This document shows, piece by piece, positions 12,552 to 24,564 of a stretch of 64,000 bases of DNA. A program made the position numbers and the translations under genes. The notes under the pieces were generated by a model, which did no database searches, was not told where the DNA came from, and saw only the letters and a program-made list of their open reading frames with translations. Positions within the stretch are counted from its first letter, which is position 1. Every line of letters begins with the position of its first letter. This DNA is from Straminergon stramineum. Its lineage: Eukaryota > Streptophyta > Bryopsida > Hypnales > Calliergonaceae. Location of the stretch: assembly GCA_963920665.1 (NCBI GenBank), contig OY987270.1:20114019-20178018 (forward strand), written 5' to 3'.

Positions 12552-13481
12552 TTAACCTCTAAAGTTCCTTGACGATGTGTTCACCAAAAAAGCTCCAAAA
12601 CTGTCACTTCTAGTACAAGTAAAAAAATTTAGTAAAAAACACGTTCTTGGGCACGTGCAACCCTAGGCTCTTGATGTACGCTGGTTTGAGAAGATGTGGA
12701 AAAAATTTCAGAGATTTCCACGGTGTGGATTGCAAGATATTAGCATTTGGGCCAAAAATTGTTTTTTGGGCCCTACGAAACATAGGATAGTTGCACTTCA
12801 CAAGGTTACATTTGTATGTATAAATGTCCAAAATGATGGTGCTTCTTCAGACTCATTCCTTCAAGGTAAGTTGGTTACATGCTTGATAAAATTCAGATCA
12901 TTTGCAATTGTACAACATATAGGAAAAATTAGTAAGTAGAAAAAAACAGAGAATGAATTAAAATACTAAATTTTTAAGAATTTTCTTATGAAATTGAAAA
13001 GTGCCAATCCAATGGTTGTAATGTTATAATAAACAATCTACATCCTATGATTTTATTTTTTTCCATAAATATTGAAAATTGATTTATATAAAAGACTTCA
13101 AAGTTTATTTTAGAGTAGAGATTTCATAACTACCCGCAAACTAAAACACTTGATAACTTTCATCTCATTAATCAAAATGGAATGATTCAAAGTTTTCCGT
13201 ATAAATATAAATCTAGAATATCAATTTCAAATTTTTCATTATGAAAAAAGTGATTTATTTTATCTAGCCAGACTACTCAAGTTGAGAAACAAACAACATT
13301 TTGTATCATAACTTTTCACTTGTATACTAAAATGAAATGAAGTTTAGCACTCATGGAAGATATTCCTTGTTCACACCTTGCAAAAAAAATTCAACCTAAA
13401 TAAGTGAAATCTCTGCTCACATGTACTTGCCCTCAAAAGTTATGTTGCCCTAAACCCAAGGTTGATCTTTTAGGGGGTTAA
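12552..13481. mobile_element. TTAA-flanked non-autonomous DNA element, large family, copy 2 (930 bp)
   Basis: It runs from TTAACCTCTAAAGTTCC to GATCTTTTAGGGGGTTAA and is collinear with 5621-6566 over its whole length. Differences are small indels, including loss of the (AT)n run. The right TTAA is immediately followed by CTCCTAAATGTCC, another terminus-like motif, again as if a second element shared the same TTAA. It begins about 450 bp after the PDF1B stop codon. No coding frame. Confidence 0.7.
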
Positions 13482-15208
13482 CTCCTAAATGTCCAAAGTC
13501 TTCTTTAGAATTGACGATTTGAGAAAAATCATTATAAAATGTTATTTGGAAGAATAGTTTGGAATTGGTATACCAAAGATTGTGAGTTTTAGATTCCATC
13601 TATACGATTAGATTCACCAATGCTATGACTGACATTTTTTTTAAATGTTGAAAATTGAAAGAAAAATTTCTAAATTCATTCAAAAATTGATTACAAGAAA
13701 ATATTATCATTTTTGAGAAAATTTTTTTGGAATGGATTTGAAATGAGTTTCCTTTGCTTTGTGTTATGAAATTTATGACCTCATTTTTGCAAATCCAATT
13801 TTGAACTAGAGTCAATGCGATTTTGGCTTGGTCAAAGCCATATGTTTGGCACCTTAGGGCCATGTAAGCACTATACCGTCGAAGAAAGCCATATGAGAAT
13901 TTTTTTAATTTGGCATGTCCATAACATGGCACTCAATATGGCAACAGGAAAAGTAACATGATAACTTGCGAGGATGAGTGGCATGCCTAGTTAGCACACT
14001 TTTATACTATTTGAGAATTTTATTGTTATTTTTTGAGATGTCAACTTAGATGTCCAAATGTTTTTTAAGACATCAATAGGTACATACCTCAACCATTGGA
14101 TAGGGACAACGGAAATGAATCATTTAAATGAAAGTAAAAAAATGAATAAGAGAAATTGTCGAATTCAATGAGAACTTATCAACTAACATCAAGAAATTTT
14201 TGATGGCGTAGTGAAGGAATTACTTCATTGATATTTAGTAAGAATGAAGGGTGAGAAGGTCGTTTTTATAATGAAATCTGTAGTCATACAAAGGATATGG
14301 GATAATTTGAAGATGGGAGCTTGACCCTTGGACATCTAGATGTTGTCTCAAACACCTAGATGTTGTTTCAAAAATTATAATTTGAACACAATTCATGCTT
14401 TACCTATTCTATATGGGTTGTTTTACTTCCTACCACCCTATTTTTTATAAAAAGCTTTTCTTTTCATCTATGGTGTACAACCATCTATTTGCTGTGGCTA
14501 TGCCTTCCCTTGTGATTTTCACATGTGGTTAGTACTTTACCACTACCTACAAAAACTTTTACAAACTTACTTACAATTAAAACAATTTTGCTCGTTGATG
14601 TGGAAATACTATGTTTTCTTGGATGTTCAAAAAACATCATTGCGCTTGTGTTCATGTTAAATAAAACATTAACATCCATAATAGCATTAATTTGGTTTTA
14701 CAGATGGACGTTTTTCAGCCCGTACATTACAATGAATTTTAGATGACATTTGAATTGACTATTTTGACGTCATAAAAATGCTTTGAGACATTTTTTCTGA
14801 TGTTAAAAAAAAGTCAAGTTTCTTATAGAGCTCAATGATTAGTCCATCTATTTTACGTAAGACTTTGATTGACTTCAAATCTTTTTATAAACCTTGCCAC
14901 AATATATAGAATAATTCCATCTAGAGTATCATTGTTTAAAGACATCTACTCATGTACTTAAAAATGCTACAATATGGAAAGCCATGGAAAAGACAATGGA
15001 CTATGAAAAAATTAGAGAAAAAAGTCATATTCTAGTTTACTTGATCCAACATTGAATGATAGTGAACTACAAAATTATATGGTTGATTTCCGAGTTCTTC
15101 ATCTCATACTAGTTATAGTAGTCAAATTGCTGAAATCAAATAAAGAAGTATAATCTACTTATATAGAATTAAGTAACAAGAAATTGTGTCCATGGTTATA
15201 TATGGTCT
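13482..15208. other. Geneless AT-rich stretch
   Basis: No recognisable protein, RNA gene or clear element boundary. A short duplicated phrase, CACCTAGATGTTGTTTCAAA or a close variant, occurs at about 14330-14375. Confidence 0.35.
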
Positions 15209-15457
15209 TTAACCCCTAAGCGCCCAAAGCATGTTTACCAAAATTCAGACCCTTCTCAACTCATTCTAATCAAATTGTCACCCAAAACAAGATCCATGTA
15301 AATTGACCATACCGATTGGTAGTGGAGACATGCCCAGAGCCGTGGGAGAAAGGACAAATGATTTCCCCCTACCATTGAAAAGATTATAATAGTCAAACAT
15401 AACAACCTTTCATTTTTGGGAGGCCATATTTGGGGCGCTAGGGCATACAAGGGTTAA
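15209..15457. mobile_element. TTAA-flanked MITE, separate family (249 bp)
   Basis: The left end is TTAACCCCTAAGCGCCCAAA. The right end is CTAGGGCATACAAGGGTTAA, whose reverse complement begins TTAACCCTTGTATGCCCTAG. The termini match those of the other TTAA elements but the interior does not. One copy in the window and no target site for comparison, so this is less certain than the 231-bp family. Confidence 0.55.
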
Positions 15458-16472
15458 CTAAAGATGACTTCTCTAAGTTGTAAGGAATTTGTCAATTTGT
15501 AAAGTCCAAAGATGTATTAATTTGACATTGAATGGAAAATTTGATTACAAAATTCAATACAAATATTTTCAAATAAAACAAATGAAAACTACTACTTGTA
15601 ATTTCAAAAAGAACTTTGTTTTGTATTGTTGTTTGTAACCAATATGGCCCTAACTAATGATGACACTATTGTCAAGAAACAAAATATTTGGTAGTAATTC
15701 ACATAATCCAAACATATATATACCTTATGTGAAAAGTAGCCATGACATTTTAAAATGATGAATACACATTAAATACGAGCATAGATTTGTTGTAGTGTAA
15801 CATTAATTAGACTTAGGAGAATATGGATTGGATGAAAAATATTCAAGATGAAATATTTGGGATGAAAATGTCACCATTTTTGTGACAATAGGTCGTGACA
15901 TGGATCATGACAGTCTATAATTAATATAATAGATGAGAATGTATGCAACATTATCATCTAAACTTGTAACTTTTTTAGGTCATCAACTCAAAAGAACTTT
16001 GAACCCTATAACTTTTAGATATTTTTGGATATACAATAGACTTAGTTCATTGTATCAAAATCATCTAGTAACAAAAATTATTGAAATAAACAAGCCTCAT
16101 AATAGAAACTATATTCAATGCTTCATCCAAATTAGGTGTATGTACCTTCAAAGCATTCAACCATATTTAATATTGCATTTGTCTATACTGATTTTTCCTA
16201 ATAATATGTGACATTAATTTCTCAAAGTTACACTATTTTTTGAATAGATGTAGAATAGGTTCAAATATTCCTATAATTGTACCAATTTCGAAAAGAACAA
16301 TTTTTTTGTGGTGACACTAATATTCTAGGCGATTCTAATTCCCCCACTGGTGGGCGGACAAATCATTGCAGAGGAACATGTTCCTCCATCCACATCCATC
16401 TGGAAATAGAAGTTTTGGATGAAAATCATCCACTAGTCGGGGACGGAAACAGAGTTGTCGTTCCGCCTGTTG
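15458..16472. other. Geneless stretch upstream of DSS1
   Basis: AT-rich up to about 16320, then less so from about 16330 to the DSS1 start, probably promoter and 5' leader. No coding frame with recognisable content. Confidence 0.35.
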
Positions 16473-16481
16473 TTAGGGTTT
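16473..16481. promoter_or_regulatory. Telobox-like motif upstream of DSS1
   Basis: TTAGGGTTT (AAACCCTAA on the other strand) lies about 66 bp before the DSS1 ATG. Such teloboxes are common near the transcription starts of plant housekeeping and translation genes. The assignment rests on motif and position only. Confidence 0.45.
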
Positions 16482-16546
16482 GGGGCAGAGCTCTCCATCA
16501 ATTGTTGCGAGGCGACAAGTTTTGCAGCGGAGATTAGCTTGGAGCG

Positions 16547-16771
16547 ATGGCGGGGAGTACGGGCGCAACGGTGGTGAAGGACGTCGTGGAAGATCCTAAG
16601 CTTGACGTTTTTGAGGATGATGACGAGTTCGAGGAGTTCGAGAACGAGGTGTGGGACGACGAAGATGAGGGGAAAGGCGCCTTGCAGCAATGGGAGGATG
16701 ATTGGGATGACGACGACGTCACCGACGACTTCTCCGTGCAGCTAAAGAAGGAGCTTGAGGCGGAGAAGTAG
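16547..16771 (+). CDS. DSS1/SEM1, small acidic proteasome-lid and BRCA2-binding protein
   Basis: This 74-residue protein is a very acidic, largely disordered chaperone-like subunit. The family sits in the 26S proteasome lid and also binds BRCA2 and the TREX-2 mRNA export complex. Both family hallmarks are present: an N-terminal acidic/aromatic block (DVFEDDDEFEEFE, about residues 20-32) and the C-terminal block QWEDDWDDDDVTDDFS (about 48-63), followed by the usual basic-acidic helix LKKELEAEK. Length is typical. The whole CDS is in one exon, and the start is fixed by the only suitable ATG. A GT-AG pair at 16799-17346 would give a 3'-UTR intron starting 27 nt after the stop codon, close enough to the stop that it should not trigger nonsense-mediated decay. 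Confidence 0.95.
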   Translation: MAGSTGATVVKDVVEDPKLDVFEDDDEFEEFENEVWDDEDEGKGALQQWEDDWDDDDVTDDFSVQLKKELEAEK

Positions 16772-16798
16772 ACGGACTGTGGTCGATCTCAAGCGTAG

Positions 16799-17346
16799 GT
16801 ACTCCTGATTTGTTCTGCCTACATCAATCTTGATGCTAAGGTGCTCGTTGTGCTCTTAGTGTTCTTTAATTTTGCAATTGATATTTTGGAGGACGCTTTG
16901 GGGATTGAATTGCCTAATCTTAAAATGAAATTGCAGTTAGTTTCGAGCATTTTTCTTCTGCAGCGTTTCTCCGGCTCTTTTTCTTTTCTTCTCTTCCTAT
17001 AGACAATATGCTGTCCGATTACAGTTTCTCTGTCTGTACATACCTTAGATTTTGAAGATGTTCACGGTTATAATTAATTTTCTGTTCATAGTCGTAGCGC
17101 GTCTGACATAGAAGTTACTTTCAATATTAGTCTTAATCGCTCTATGTTGATTACACTCTTTTAATTTCTTCATATTTCATTACTTTAACCTTGTTCATCT
17201 TTTTGGTGAAGAAATTTCCTGAGCACAGGCTTTGAGTACCGCCTGTTTTCATGCTCTGAGTTGTTGTAAGGTGCACAGCATATGCTGTGAGATAAATTTT
17301 CCAGTGCATGTTCCGCCATGTTTGACATGTGATTTTTCTTTTGCAG
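16799..17346 (+). other. Possible 3'-UTR intron of DSS1
   Basis: A donor TAG|GTACTC is followed by T-rich DNA and a good acceptor TTCTTTTGCAG. No coding frame spans it. It is proposed from splice-site appearance only; RNA reads crossing the junction would settle it. Confidence 0.35.
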
Positions 17347-17784
17347 CTCTTTCGGATGACTGCGATTATGGAACGACGATAATTGTCTCGAAAGTTGCCT
17401 CGTGACGTTGGCGACTGGTAGTAAGAATGATTTTGAAGTGATCTGTAATTTGAAATTTCATAGAAGGAGAAACAGGTCCTAATTGCAAGAAGATAGTATG
17501 TCGGTGGGAAAAGAGATTTATTTCCTTGGATTTAAGTCATTTCGAATTGGACCTCTCATGATCAGTTTCTCATGTAGGAAGAGTGTTCAGTGATTTGCTC
17601 ATGCAGCTGGTAAACGCAATTGCCAGCAATTATCTCAACTGGATGATAAATACTCGTGTTTGAATTTGTCTTTCTTGAAATGTAAAGCCAGATGCGCTCT
17701 CCTGTTTCTACTCCATTACTGTCGTGAAATAGGTTTCATTTGAGCGCTCCTGTGCTCACTTCGTCATTGCAACCCGCAATTTGC

Positions 17785-18198
17785 ACAAGGTCTCTAGTGG
17801 ATGCGGGAGGCCTAGCCGTCTCGGTAACCACAGCGGTGGCAACCTTACAGCATCGTTAATGTTGGATGTCACATTGAAGTTGGATGTCACAAAAACTGCT
17901 TGTGACGGATTGCTGTATCACAGAGAATTGTTGCCATTGGGGCCACTAGTTTGGGTGGTGTTGGTGCCGCAAGTACAGCGGCCCAACCTGTGCTTAAACC
18001 TTTTGCGATGCTCATCAAGAATAAATCCGATTTGGGGAAGACTGCTTCAGAAAGATTTGCAACGGTTTTGTATGGAGAAGCGGCTCCAATTTGTGTTTTA
18101 AGGTGAAAGCTTTTGAGCCAGAACCTGAAGATAGAAAATGGAGACGAGATCAAACTTCGTGTTATGAACCGGGCCAAACCATGGAAGTTTGAGTTTGA
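17785..18198 (+). pseudogene. Unrecognised protein-like remnant in broken frames
   Basis: Successive + strand frames read like protein but are separated by stops and shifts. The first is an AVSVTTAVATLQ-like stretch near 17810-17860. The second is an Ala/Gly-rich stretch followed by KPFAMLIKNKSDLGKTASERF, about 17930-18100. The third is an acidic/basic tail near 18102-18190. I do not recognise the family. It may be a decayed gene copy, distal exons of an unannotated gene, or chance. It lies about 1 kb downstream of DSS1 on the same strand. Confidence 0.25.
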
Positions 18199-18677
18199 CT
18201 GAGAGTCAATTTCGACGTTGTAAGGTTTATACAGTAATTCAGCTAGGTTGATTGTTTTCAAAGGAAAGAAGCAGAATATTTCACCTTTGTCAGTTGCAGC
18301 CCTTCTTGTTTACTTTTTGAGAAAGTGCCAGGATGGTGATCACTGTTCAGCATTGTATTTATTTTGAAATGGTGCAATCTGGCCCCATAGTGCCCCAAAG
18401 GAAGGGTTGGTCAATTGCTTGAAATTCAAGAAGTTTTCAAGGTCAAAAAATTGACTTTTGTAGGCCTTAAAATTTTACCCTTCATTGGAAAGGAAGTAGG
18501 AAATTGATTACTATGTGCACAATGATTTGGTTCACTTCAGACTAAAGACAAGCTCAAATGACTCCCTAAAAATTCATTGTTGAATGGTCTTGTGTTATTG
18601 AAAGTATATTCCTTTGTAAGTGAAATTTTAATTTTTTTTAATGTCTAGCAGATCACCTACTTATAAATTTCAACTTA

Positions 18678-19255
18678 GGGGCATTTCACACTATGTCCTA
18701 AGTCCCAATTTTTTGAGGCCTAGTTGAAGGCCAAATTCCAACTTGCGTAGGTTGTAGAAGGTGAATAAAAAATAATGTATGTAGGACATGGAACTAACAA
18801 TGTGAATACCAAGTCCCAACTCTAAATCCCAACTTCTCTCTTTTAAAATATTTTATAGCAATTAAGTGCTCCAAATATGAATCAAGAAGTTAGAAGGCTA
18901 TTATTTGTGTAGTTTTAGCATTAATTTTGCATTCAAAAAATTTGGAGAAAAAATTCAGTCCACTAGAATATCTTGTATGGTATTTTATTCCTTCCTTTTA
19001 TATTCAAATTGGTGGGATTTGGAGGGTGAGTTAGGTTTCCATTTTGGCTAAACCCTATTTGGCCTCCAAATCCTACTTCCTTGGCACCTAAACTCCCCCA
19101 AAGTATTGCCATGTCTATGTAGGCATTTTAGAATGATGTAGGATTTCAGACTTGGGATGTAGTATAAAGCCCAAAGTCCCTATTTAAGCTCTCTATCAAT
19201 TAGATTTCAAGAATTTAGTGGGACTTGGGACTTAGAACATAGTGTGAAATGCCCC
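18678..19255. mobile_element. PIF/Harbinger-type MITE (578 bp) with TTA target duplication
   Basis: The terminal inverted repeats are 31 bp with a single mismatch. They begin GGGGCATTTCACACTATGT and continue (C/T)CTAAGTCCCAA. The element is flanked by the trinucleotide TTA at 18675-18677 and 19256-19258. A 3-bp TTA/TAA duplication with G-rich termini is the signature of the PIF/Harbinger (Tourist) group. No transposase frame is present. Confidence 0.8.
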
Positions 19256-19258
19256 TTA

Positions 19259-20520
19259 TCATATAGTGATACATATAATTATGTTTGAATGAATTTGTTA
19301 TATGGCTATGGTATTTACAAATTATTTCGAGTAGTTAATGGATTGTTCATTTGTTAAGAGAGCATACTTAAAAAAAGTGTGTCGAAGGGGTTGGGAGAAC
19401 TATAGATTAAGAGTGGTTAGTTTTCTAGGATGCTAGGCTTGGTAGGAAATTTTTAAACTTACAATATATTTTGGGTTGAATATGGAGATGTGTTACCAAA
19501 TCTAATGACTTATATGTAGTCATGAAGAATTGGTAAATATTGACAATTGAGATATTGAATTAGTTTGATCTATATAGTGTGGGTTTCAAATATTTCCATA
19601 AGAAACATCTAGCTTGTTATTTCTTCAAATATTTGATTGATATCTACCACCTCTTATTATGTCTTTTACTTGAAAATGTGGGTGGGATTTTTTTTTTCTT
19701 TTGAAACATACGGCCTTCAAGGATTGTAGCAAGAACTGACCTGACATTGCCATGGAAAACCATGGACCAATCCCCGTCAAGAATAAATGTAAGAACAAAC
19801 CCCCTCTCCATGCGAACAAAGCTTTGATAGCATGGGGAGCCTCCATGCGAGCAATATTAGTATGGGGAGTTGAACTACGAACCTCGTGGGTTCCACGGAA
19901 GTTCCTCACCTAGCCATCACCCAAGGTAGTTTAGGGTCATTGTCGACCAATGGGTGGGATCTTTGATTGACTCAAATAACATCTATTTAAACCCTCATTT
20001 AAATTCTATGGCCTTAATACAACGAGGACACCAAACACTAAAAGTTTTCAATGAGACTTTCAAAGAAACTATATTGAAAATTTAAAAATATAGCTATTTA
20101 CTTAGGAATAGACTAAGTCTATCCCCAAGGGTAACCATGTAAAGTCATTGTGGAGATGAAGTTGAACCACCTATAGCCAATTACTTAAGCAATTTTGCAA
20201 TAGATCATGAGCAGTATGAGGTGATGTAGGAAGATAGGAAATATGGGGATTGCAAAATTTTCATAATACTATCATCAAAATAGAAACTATTATGAATTTC
20301 GAGAGCCAAAAAGTGTTCATTATCTATACTTAGCAATGTCTAAACTTTTCTAATTCTAAACATTTAAGAGTTGCTTTCCCTCTCACTACTTCCTACTTTC
20401 TTGTTCAATACTTCCTACAAGTTGGGACAAGTGCCATGACCTTATTAGTCCTAACCTTGAAGAAGAAAAAAAATCTGCAGTCCAACCTTAGTTGGAAATA
20501 GTTACATCCTACAAATTGGA
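19259..20520. other. Geneless AT-rich stretch
   Basis: The minus-strand frame at 19625-19909 has no recognisable motif. No repeat boundary identified. Confidence 0.3.
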
Positions 20521-20529
20521 TACGGGTTC

Positions 20530-20690
20530 CTTGTTGGGGATGAATGTCCAATGATTGACAAATAATCCTTCCATGTAAGACAAAAGTGCAAATGTTCATC
20601 CTTAGAATTTTTTGTAGAAAGGGAAGATCTTGCTTAGTAGTACGACTTCCAATGAATTTTTTTTAAGATGATTCACACTGTACTAAAAAA
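20530..20690 (+). mobile_element. Degraded partial copy of the 231-bp TTAA MITE
   Basis: Blocks GATGAATGTCC, ATGATTGACAAA, AAGTGCAAATGTTCATCCTT, AAAGGGAAGATCTT, ACTTCCAATGAAT and GATGATTCACAC occur in the order seen in the full copies at 8328, 25403 and 63415. Both TTAA ends are missing or unrecognisable. Confidence 0.6.
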
Positions 20691-21578
20691 GATGAATTGT
20701 ATAGTATAGTAGTATGCTCTTAAAGCGACTATTTAAGGGCTGGTCGGCCTTTTCGATGGTTCTTAGATGCACGGAATTATTTTTCCTTATTTTTCACTTG
20801 AAGAAAAATTGATGTGGAATCTAACCCAAGTGGTTTCATATTTTTCGGAGCATTTTTGAATTACTTATGAATTTTCAAAGAATTCTATGGTAGGCACCTA
20901 TTTGTGATCATAGGCCTTGCGAAAACCACACACACGCAGTCTGAAAAAAGATATGGCTTGACCCAAAACAAGCACTGCAACATTTTAAAAGTAATACACA
21001 AGGTTCTTAAATACAACCACTACTAAACTTAAACGGACCTTAAATTCTTTTAACATTTGTAAAAAGGCAATTGGGCAATCAATTTTCATCTAGAAAAAGT
21101 AAGTGGACATACCCTAGCTTTGAAATGGACCCTCTCTAACTTTTATTCCATGTATTGGCAAAGTATGAATCATCTCTTGCTAAATCTTAATTATGCTTTA
21201 AAATTTGTGGTAGTCCATTTTAGAACCATTGACTATCCATTTCAGAGGGGCCTACTGTGCTATTTGAAGAAGATGGTTGCAATAAGAGCAAACTACCTTA
21301 ACCACCCCATACTTACACTGAGGATTAATCTTGAAATGTGAGAGAGGACAAAAAATGTCTGATGAATGCTTTTTAGGGTTACTGCAATTATTCATGTAGA
21401 AATGTGATAAATTTTTTCTGATTACTTCGTTGATAGGCATGGAAACACTCAATTTTCAATAGCTCGGTATGAGCCCTATTTCCGCTGTCTCCGTGAGCCA
21501 GGCCTGGACCATGCGTCCCCGAAGCTACTAGGTTCGGAGCCGAGGCTAAATTAGGTTTCGAGCATTATCGTCTCGGCG

Positions 21579-21600
21579 TATAAATCCTCTTCTAGGGTTT
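21579..21600 (+). promoter_or_regulatory. RPL10A core promoter: TATA box plus telobox
   Basis: TATAAAT at 21579-21585 is followed at 21593-21600 by TAGGGTTT. A pyrimidine-rich stretch around 21608-21620 could carry the start site. A TATA box with a telobox about 15 bp downstream is a familiar layout for plant ribosomal protein genes. It lies about 95 bp before the ATG. Confidence 0.55.
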
Positions 21601-21677
21601 CGGAGGTCCTTCTCTTTCAGCTTCGCAGCGTCGTTGCTACCCCTTGTGACCTTGTCCGGTTCAAAACTGCCGCAGCC

Positions 21678-23124
21678 ATGAGGTTGGTTCTACTGCTCCC
21701 TTGCGCATCAAACGACCTTTTCTCTTAGTTATTCGGTGTCGTAGGATGATTTGGACTTCTCGTCGCGTGGTCCACCCAGCCGCGGGCGGAGTTCGGCGAT
21801 TCGTCGCTGGCCTCCCGAAATGGGTACCCGGGTTCAATCCGGGGGAGTGAATCCCTTGAAGAGGGTTGCACTTCGTCTTCGTCCTCGTATTCGTGATTTC
21901 TTCGAGGTAGGCTTGCGTTCGTCGTGGTTGAGATTATGTCGGCGTGAGGTTCAGTTTAGGGTTTGAGATTGATGTTGGTGATTTTATCCACTGCAGTAAG
22001 CTTCAGAGCGATGTCCTTCGAGATGCCATCTCCCAGATTACCTCTGGGGCGAAGGAGAAGAACCGGAAGTTCACGGAGACCGTGGAGCTTCAGATTGGTC
22101 TGAAGAACTACGATCCCCAGAAAGACAAGCGTTTCAGTGGCTCCGTAAAGTTGCCCCACATTCCTCGCCCGAAGATGAGGGTGTGCATGCTCGGGGATGC
22201 TCAGCATGTCGAGGAGGTACTCACTTCGCATTGTACTCTGAACTACCGTTGTGTCTTTGAAGTATTGCCTCTTCGCTTCATCCGTAGTATTTGATAAAAT
22301 TTTAGGTTGCTTGCACCAAATATATTGAATAATTATGATAATGATTCCCCTAATTATATCATGTTGTGGAATTACAATGTATCCTAGATGAGTTTAAACG
22401 CGTAATAAAACACATGTAAGCCCATATGGCCAGAATAACCTATCAGGCTTGAGGGTTAGGGTCTTCTCTTATTTATCCAGTGAATTGTTTTTCAGACTAT
22501 CTAATATTTTAGTCAAATTAATTCTTTTTGAGCACATGCAGGCTAACAAGATCGGCATGGAGTGCATGGATGTTGAGAGCTTGAAGAAGATGAACAAGAA
22601 CAAGAAGCTCGTGAAGAAGCTGGCCAAGAAGTACCACGCTTTTCTCGCATCCGAGTCTGTTATTAAGCAGATTCCCAGGTTGCTTGGCCCTGGTTTGAAC
22701 AAGGCCGGAAAATTTCCTGCTCTTGTGTCCCACCAGGAATCCCTGGAGGCCAAGATGATGGAGACCAAGGCTATGGTGAAGTTCCAGCTGAAGAAGGTTC
22801 TGTGCATGGGTGTGGCCATTGGCAACTGTGAAATGGAGGAGAAGCAAATCTTCCAGAACACTCAGATGAGCGTGAACTTCCTCGTGTCCTTGCTGAAGAA
22901 GAACTGGCAGAATGTAAGTTGTCTTTACACGTCAGTTTTTATTTGGAACTTGGTATTTCTTTTGCAGCCTGGCATTTCTTTCAAATGATTTTTTATGATG
23001 GCGATTGAACTATCATTTTCTTAGTTTGTTGAAATCAATCTCTTACTTCAGAACTGCCTTTTCATTGTAGGTTCGCGTGCTCTACTTGAAGACCACCATG
23101 GGTTCTCCCGTCCGTATCTACTAG
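21678..23124 (+). CDS. 60S ribosomal protein L10a (uL1), 4 exons
   Basis: It is the cytosolic large-subunit stalk protein uL1, which contacts E-site tRNA. Exons are 21678-21682, 21997-22216, 22542-22913 and 23071-23124, all GT-AG, giving 216 residues, the usual length. The first coding exon holds only ATG and two bases of codon 2, a common arrangement in ribosomal protein genes. Family landmarks are intact: [62 protein letters not shown] and [14 protein letters not shown]. The C-terminus ends [10 protein letters not shown] rather than the more usual ...GPPQR-type ending. The antisense open frames across exon 3 are shadows. A small hairpin, TTTTGCAG with CTGCAAAA at about 23163-23184, follows in the 3' UTR. 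Confidence 0.97.
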
Positions 23125-24547
23125 TTTTCTAGCAGGCAGGAAGTTTCGGCCCTCGAGCTGGCTTTTTGCAGTGAAGCTGCAAAAGAGATTGTGGAGGCTA
23201 TCTTTCATTCTTAATTCAGACACTTTCAATTATGGAAATCACTTTTGCGCACATCCGTGTTTTACCGAGTATTTTGTCTCTTTTTTTTCCTAGTATCATG
23301 GATATTAAGGTTTACTGGGGAGAACGCATTCTACAGTTTCTTAATGACTTCTGTTTCTCCTCTCGTTCTCATGCAGAATGTAGTTTCCATACTATGTACT
23401 ATGCAAATTACGCCATGATGAAATCTAAAGTTGGCCAAAAGTAGAAATCCTTAAATCATCGAACGCAGATTCGTCCTCATTAGTATCATTCATTCGTGCA
23501 AGGACGATTTAATTAATTTGGGAGTCTCGGACACAACCAAACTTGAATGGCACACGCATTTGATCGACACGATTCATTTCTTCTTTGTGGCATAACCTGG
23601 AAGCTGGGACACTACTAGATGCAGAAGAGTTAGCAAAGGTCATTCAATTGCATCATCTCTTGAGTGTAAGATGCGCAGACCATAGTCCGGGCTGTATAGT
23701 TTTTGAATTTCGTTGTAACGAACCCGGGAGGCAGCGTAGGAAGTTAGAATTTATTGACATTCAGACATACAAATTCAGAAAGGGATTGCCTAATTAATAA
23801 TGAAATATGGAAATAGTAAACGGGAGTCTACACTGATCTTTCTCAACACTACTCCGTGGTCGTTTGGTATAAGGTTGCATATATTGTCCTCTTCACTGCA
23901 TCTATTTGATTTAAGAGATTCTAGGGTAATGTCTCAATTGAGTGGATGAACTAAACCATCTCAAGCATGTGAATGTTGAACCTAGTGCAAATGTTACCCA
24001 TTAAGGTAAAACAGACCATTGCGGACCTTTTACCCATTGAGGACTCCTGTAAACGACCCCATTATGGTTTTCTTTTAGTTTTTGAGATTTGGTCCACATT
24101 CAATGTCTTAGCTAACTGGAATGGAGTAATTAGTGACTGCAATGGGAACTTTCAATTTTTTAGTTACTTCTTTGTAGGAACTAGGAAGTTTCTTTTTCAG
24201 GTTTTGCGTGTTAGAAAATATTGTGACTGCGACAGGTGATGAATAAGATGAGTGTTATGAATAAGTTTTGGTTGGTTTTGGGGTAGTCTACAGACTCTTT
24301 TAGGTTGTGATGGACTGAACACTTCTAAAATTCATAACAAATTCACACTTTGTCGAATAAATATACTTTCGAATGCTCTCACCATTTCTATCACTTGACT
24401 TTCTCTGGGAAAAGAAGTAGAAAATTTCAGAAATGTCAAGATGGTAAACCCCCCATTTGGTCTGTAATGGGCTGTTTTACCTTAGATCTCCTTGAAATAA
24501 TTAATAACAATTTCTGACACACATTGAAAATTATGTGGTCTTCTTAA
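23125..24547. other. RPL10A 3' flank and geneless stretch
   Basis: Contains the RPL10A 3' UTR and then AT-rich DNA. Short open frames at 23232-24239 have no protein motifs. The last bases, 24548-24564, are the left target duplication of the LINE fragment. Confidence 0.35.
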
Positions 24548-24564
24548 CATAACATGATTTATTT

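Noticed and set aside
21827..21850. tRNA T-arm-like sequence (CCCGG, GTTCAAT, CCGGG) in RPL10A intron 1
   Set aside because: The loop and stem boundary does not fit the canonical TTCRA arm, and no acceptor, D or anticodon arm can be paired around it.
22469..22861. Long minus-strand open frames across RPL10A exon 3
   Set aside because: They are antisense shadows of a strongly conserved coding exon and have no domain of their own.
22914..23070. Box C/D snoRNA in RPL10A intron 3
   Set aside because: A TGATGG-like box C is visible, but there is no matching CTGA box D or terminal stem at suitable spacing.
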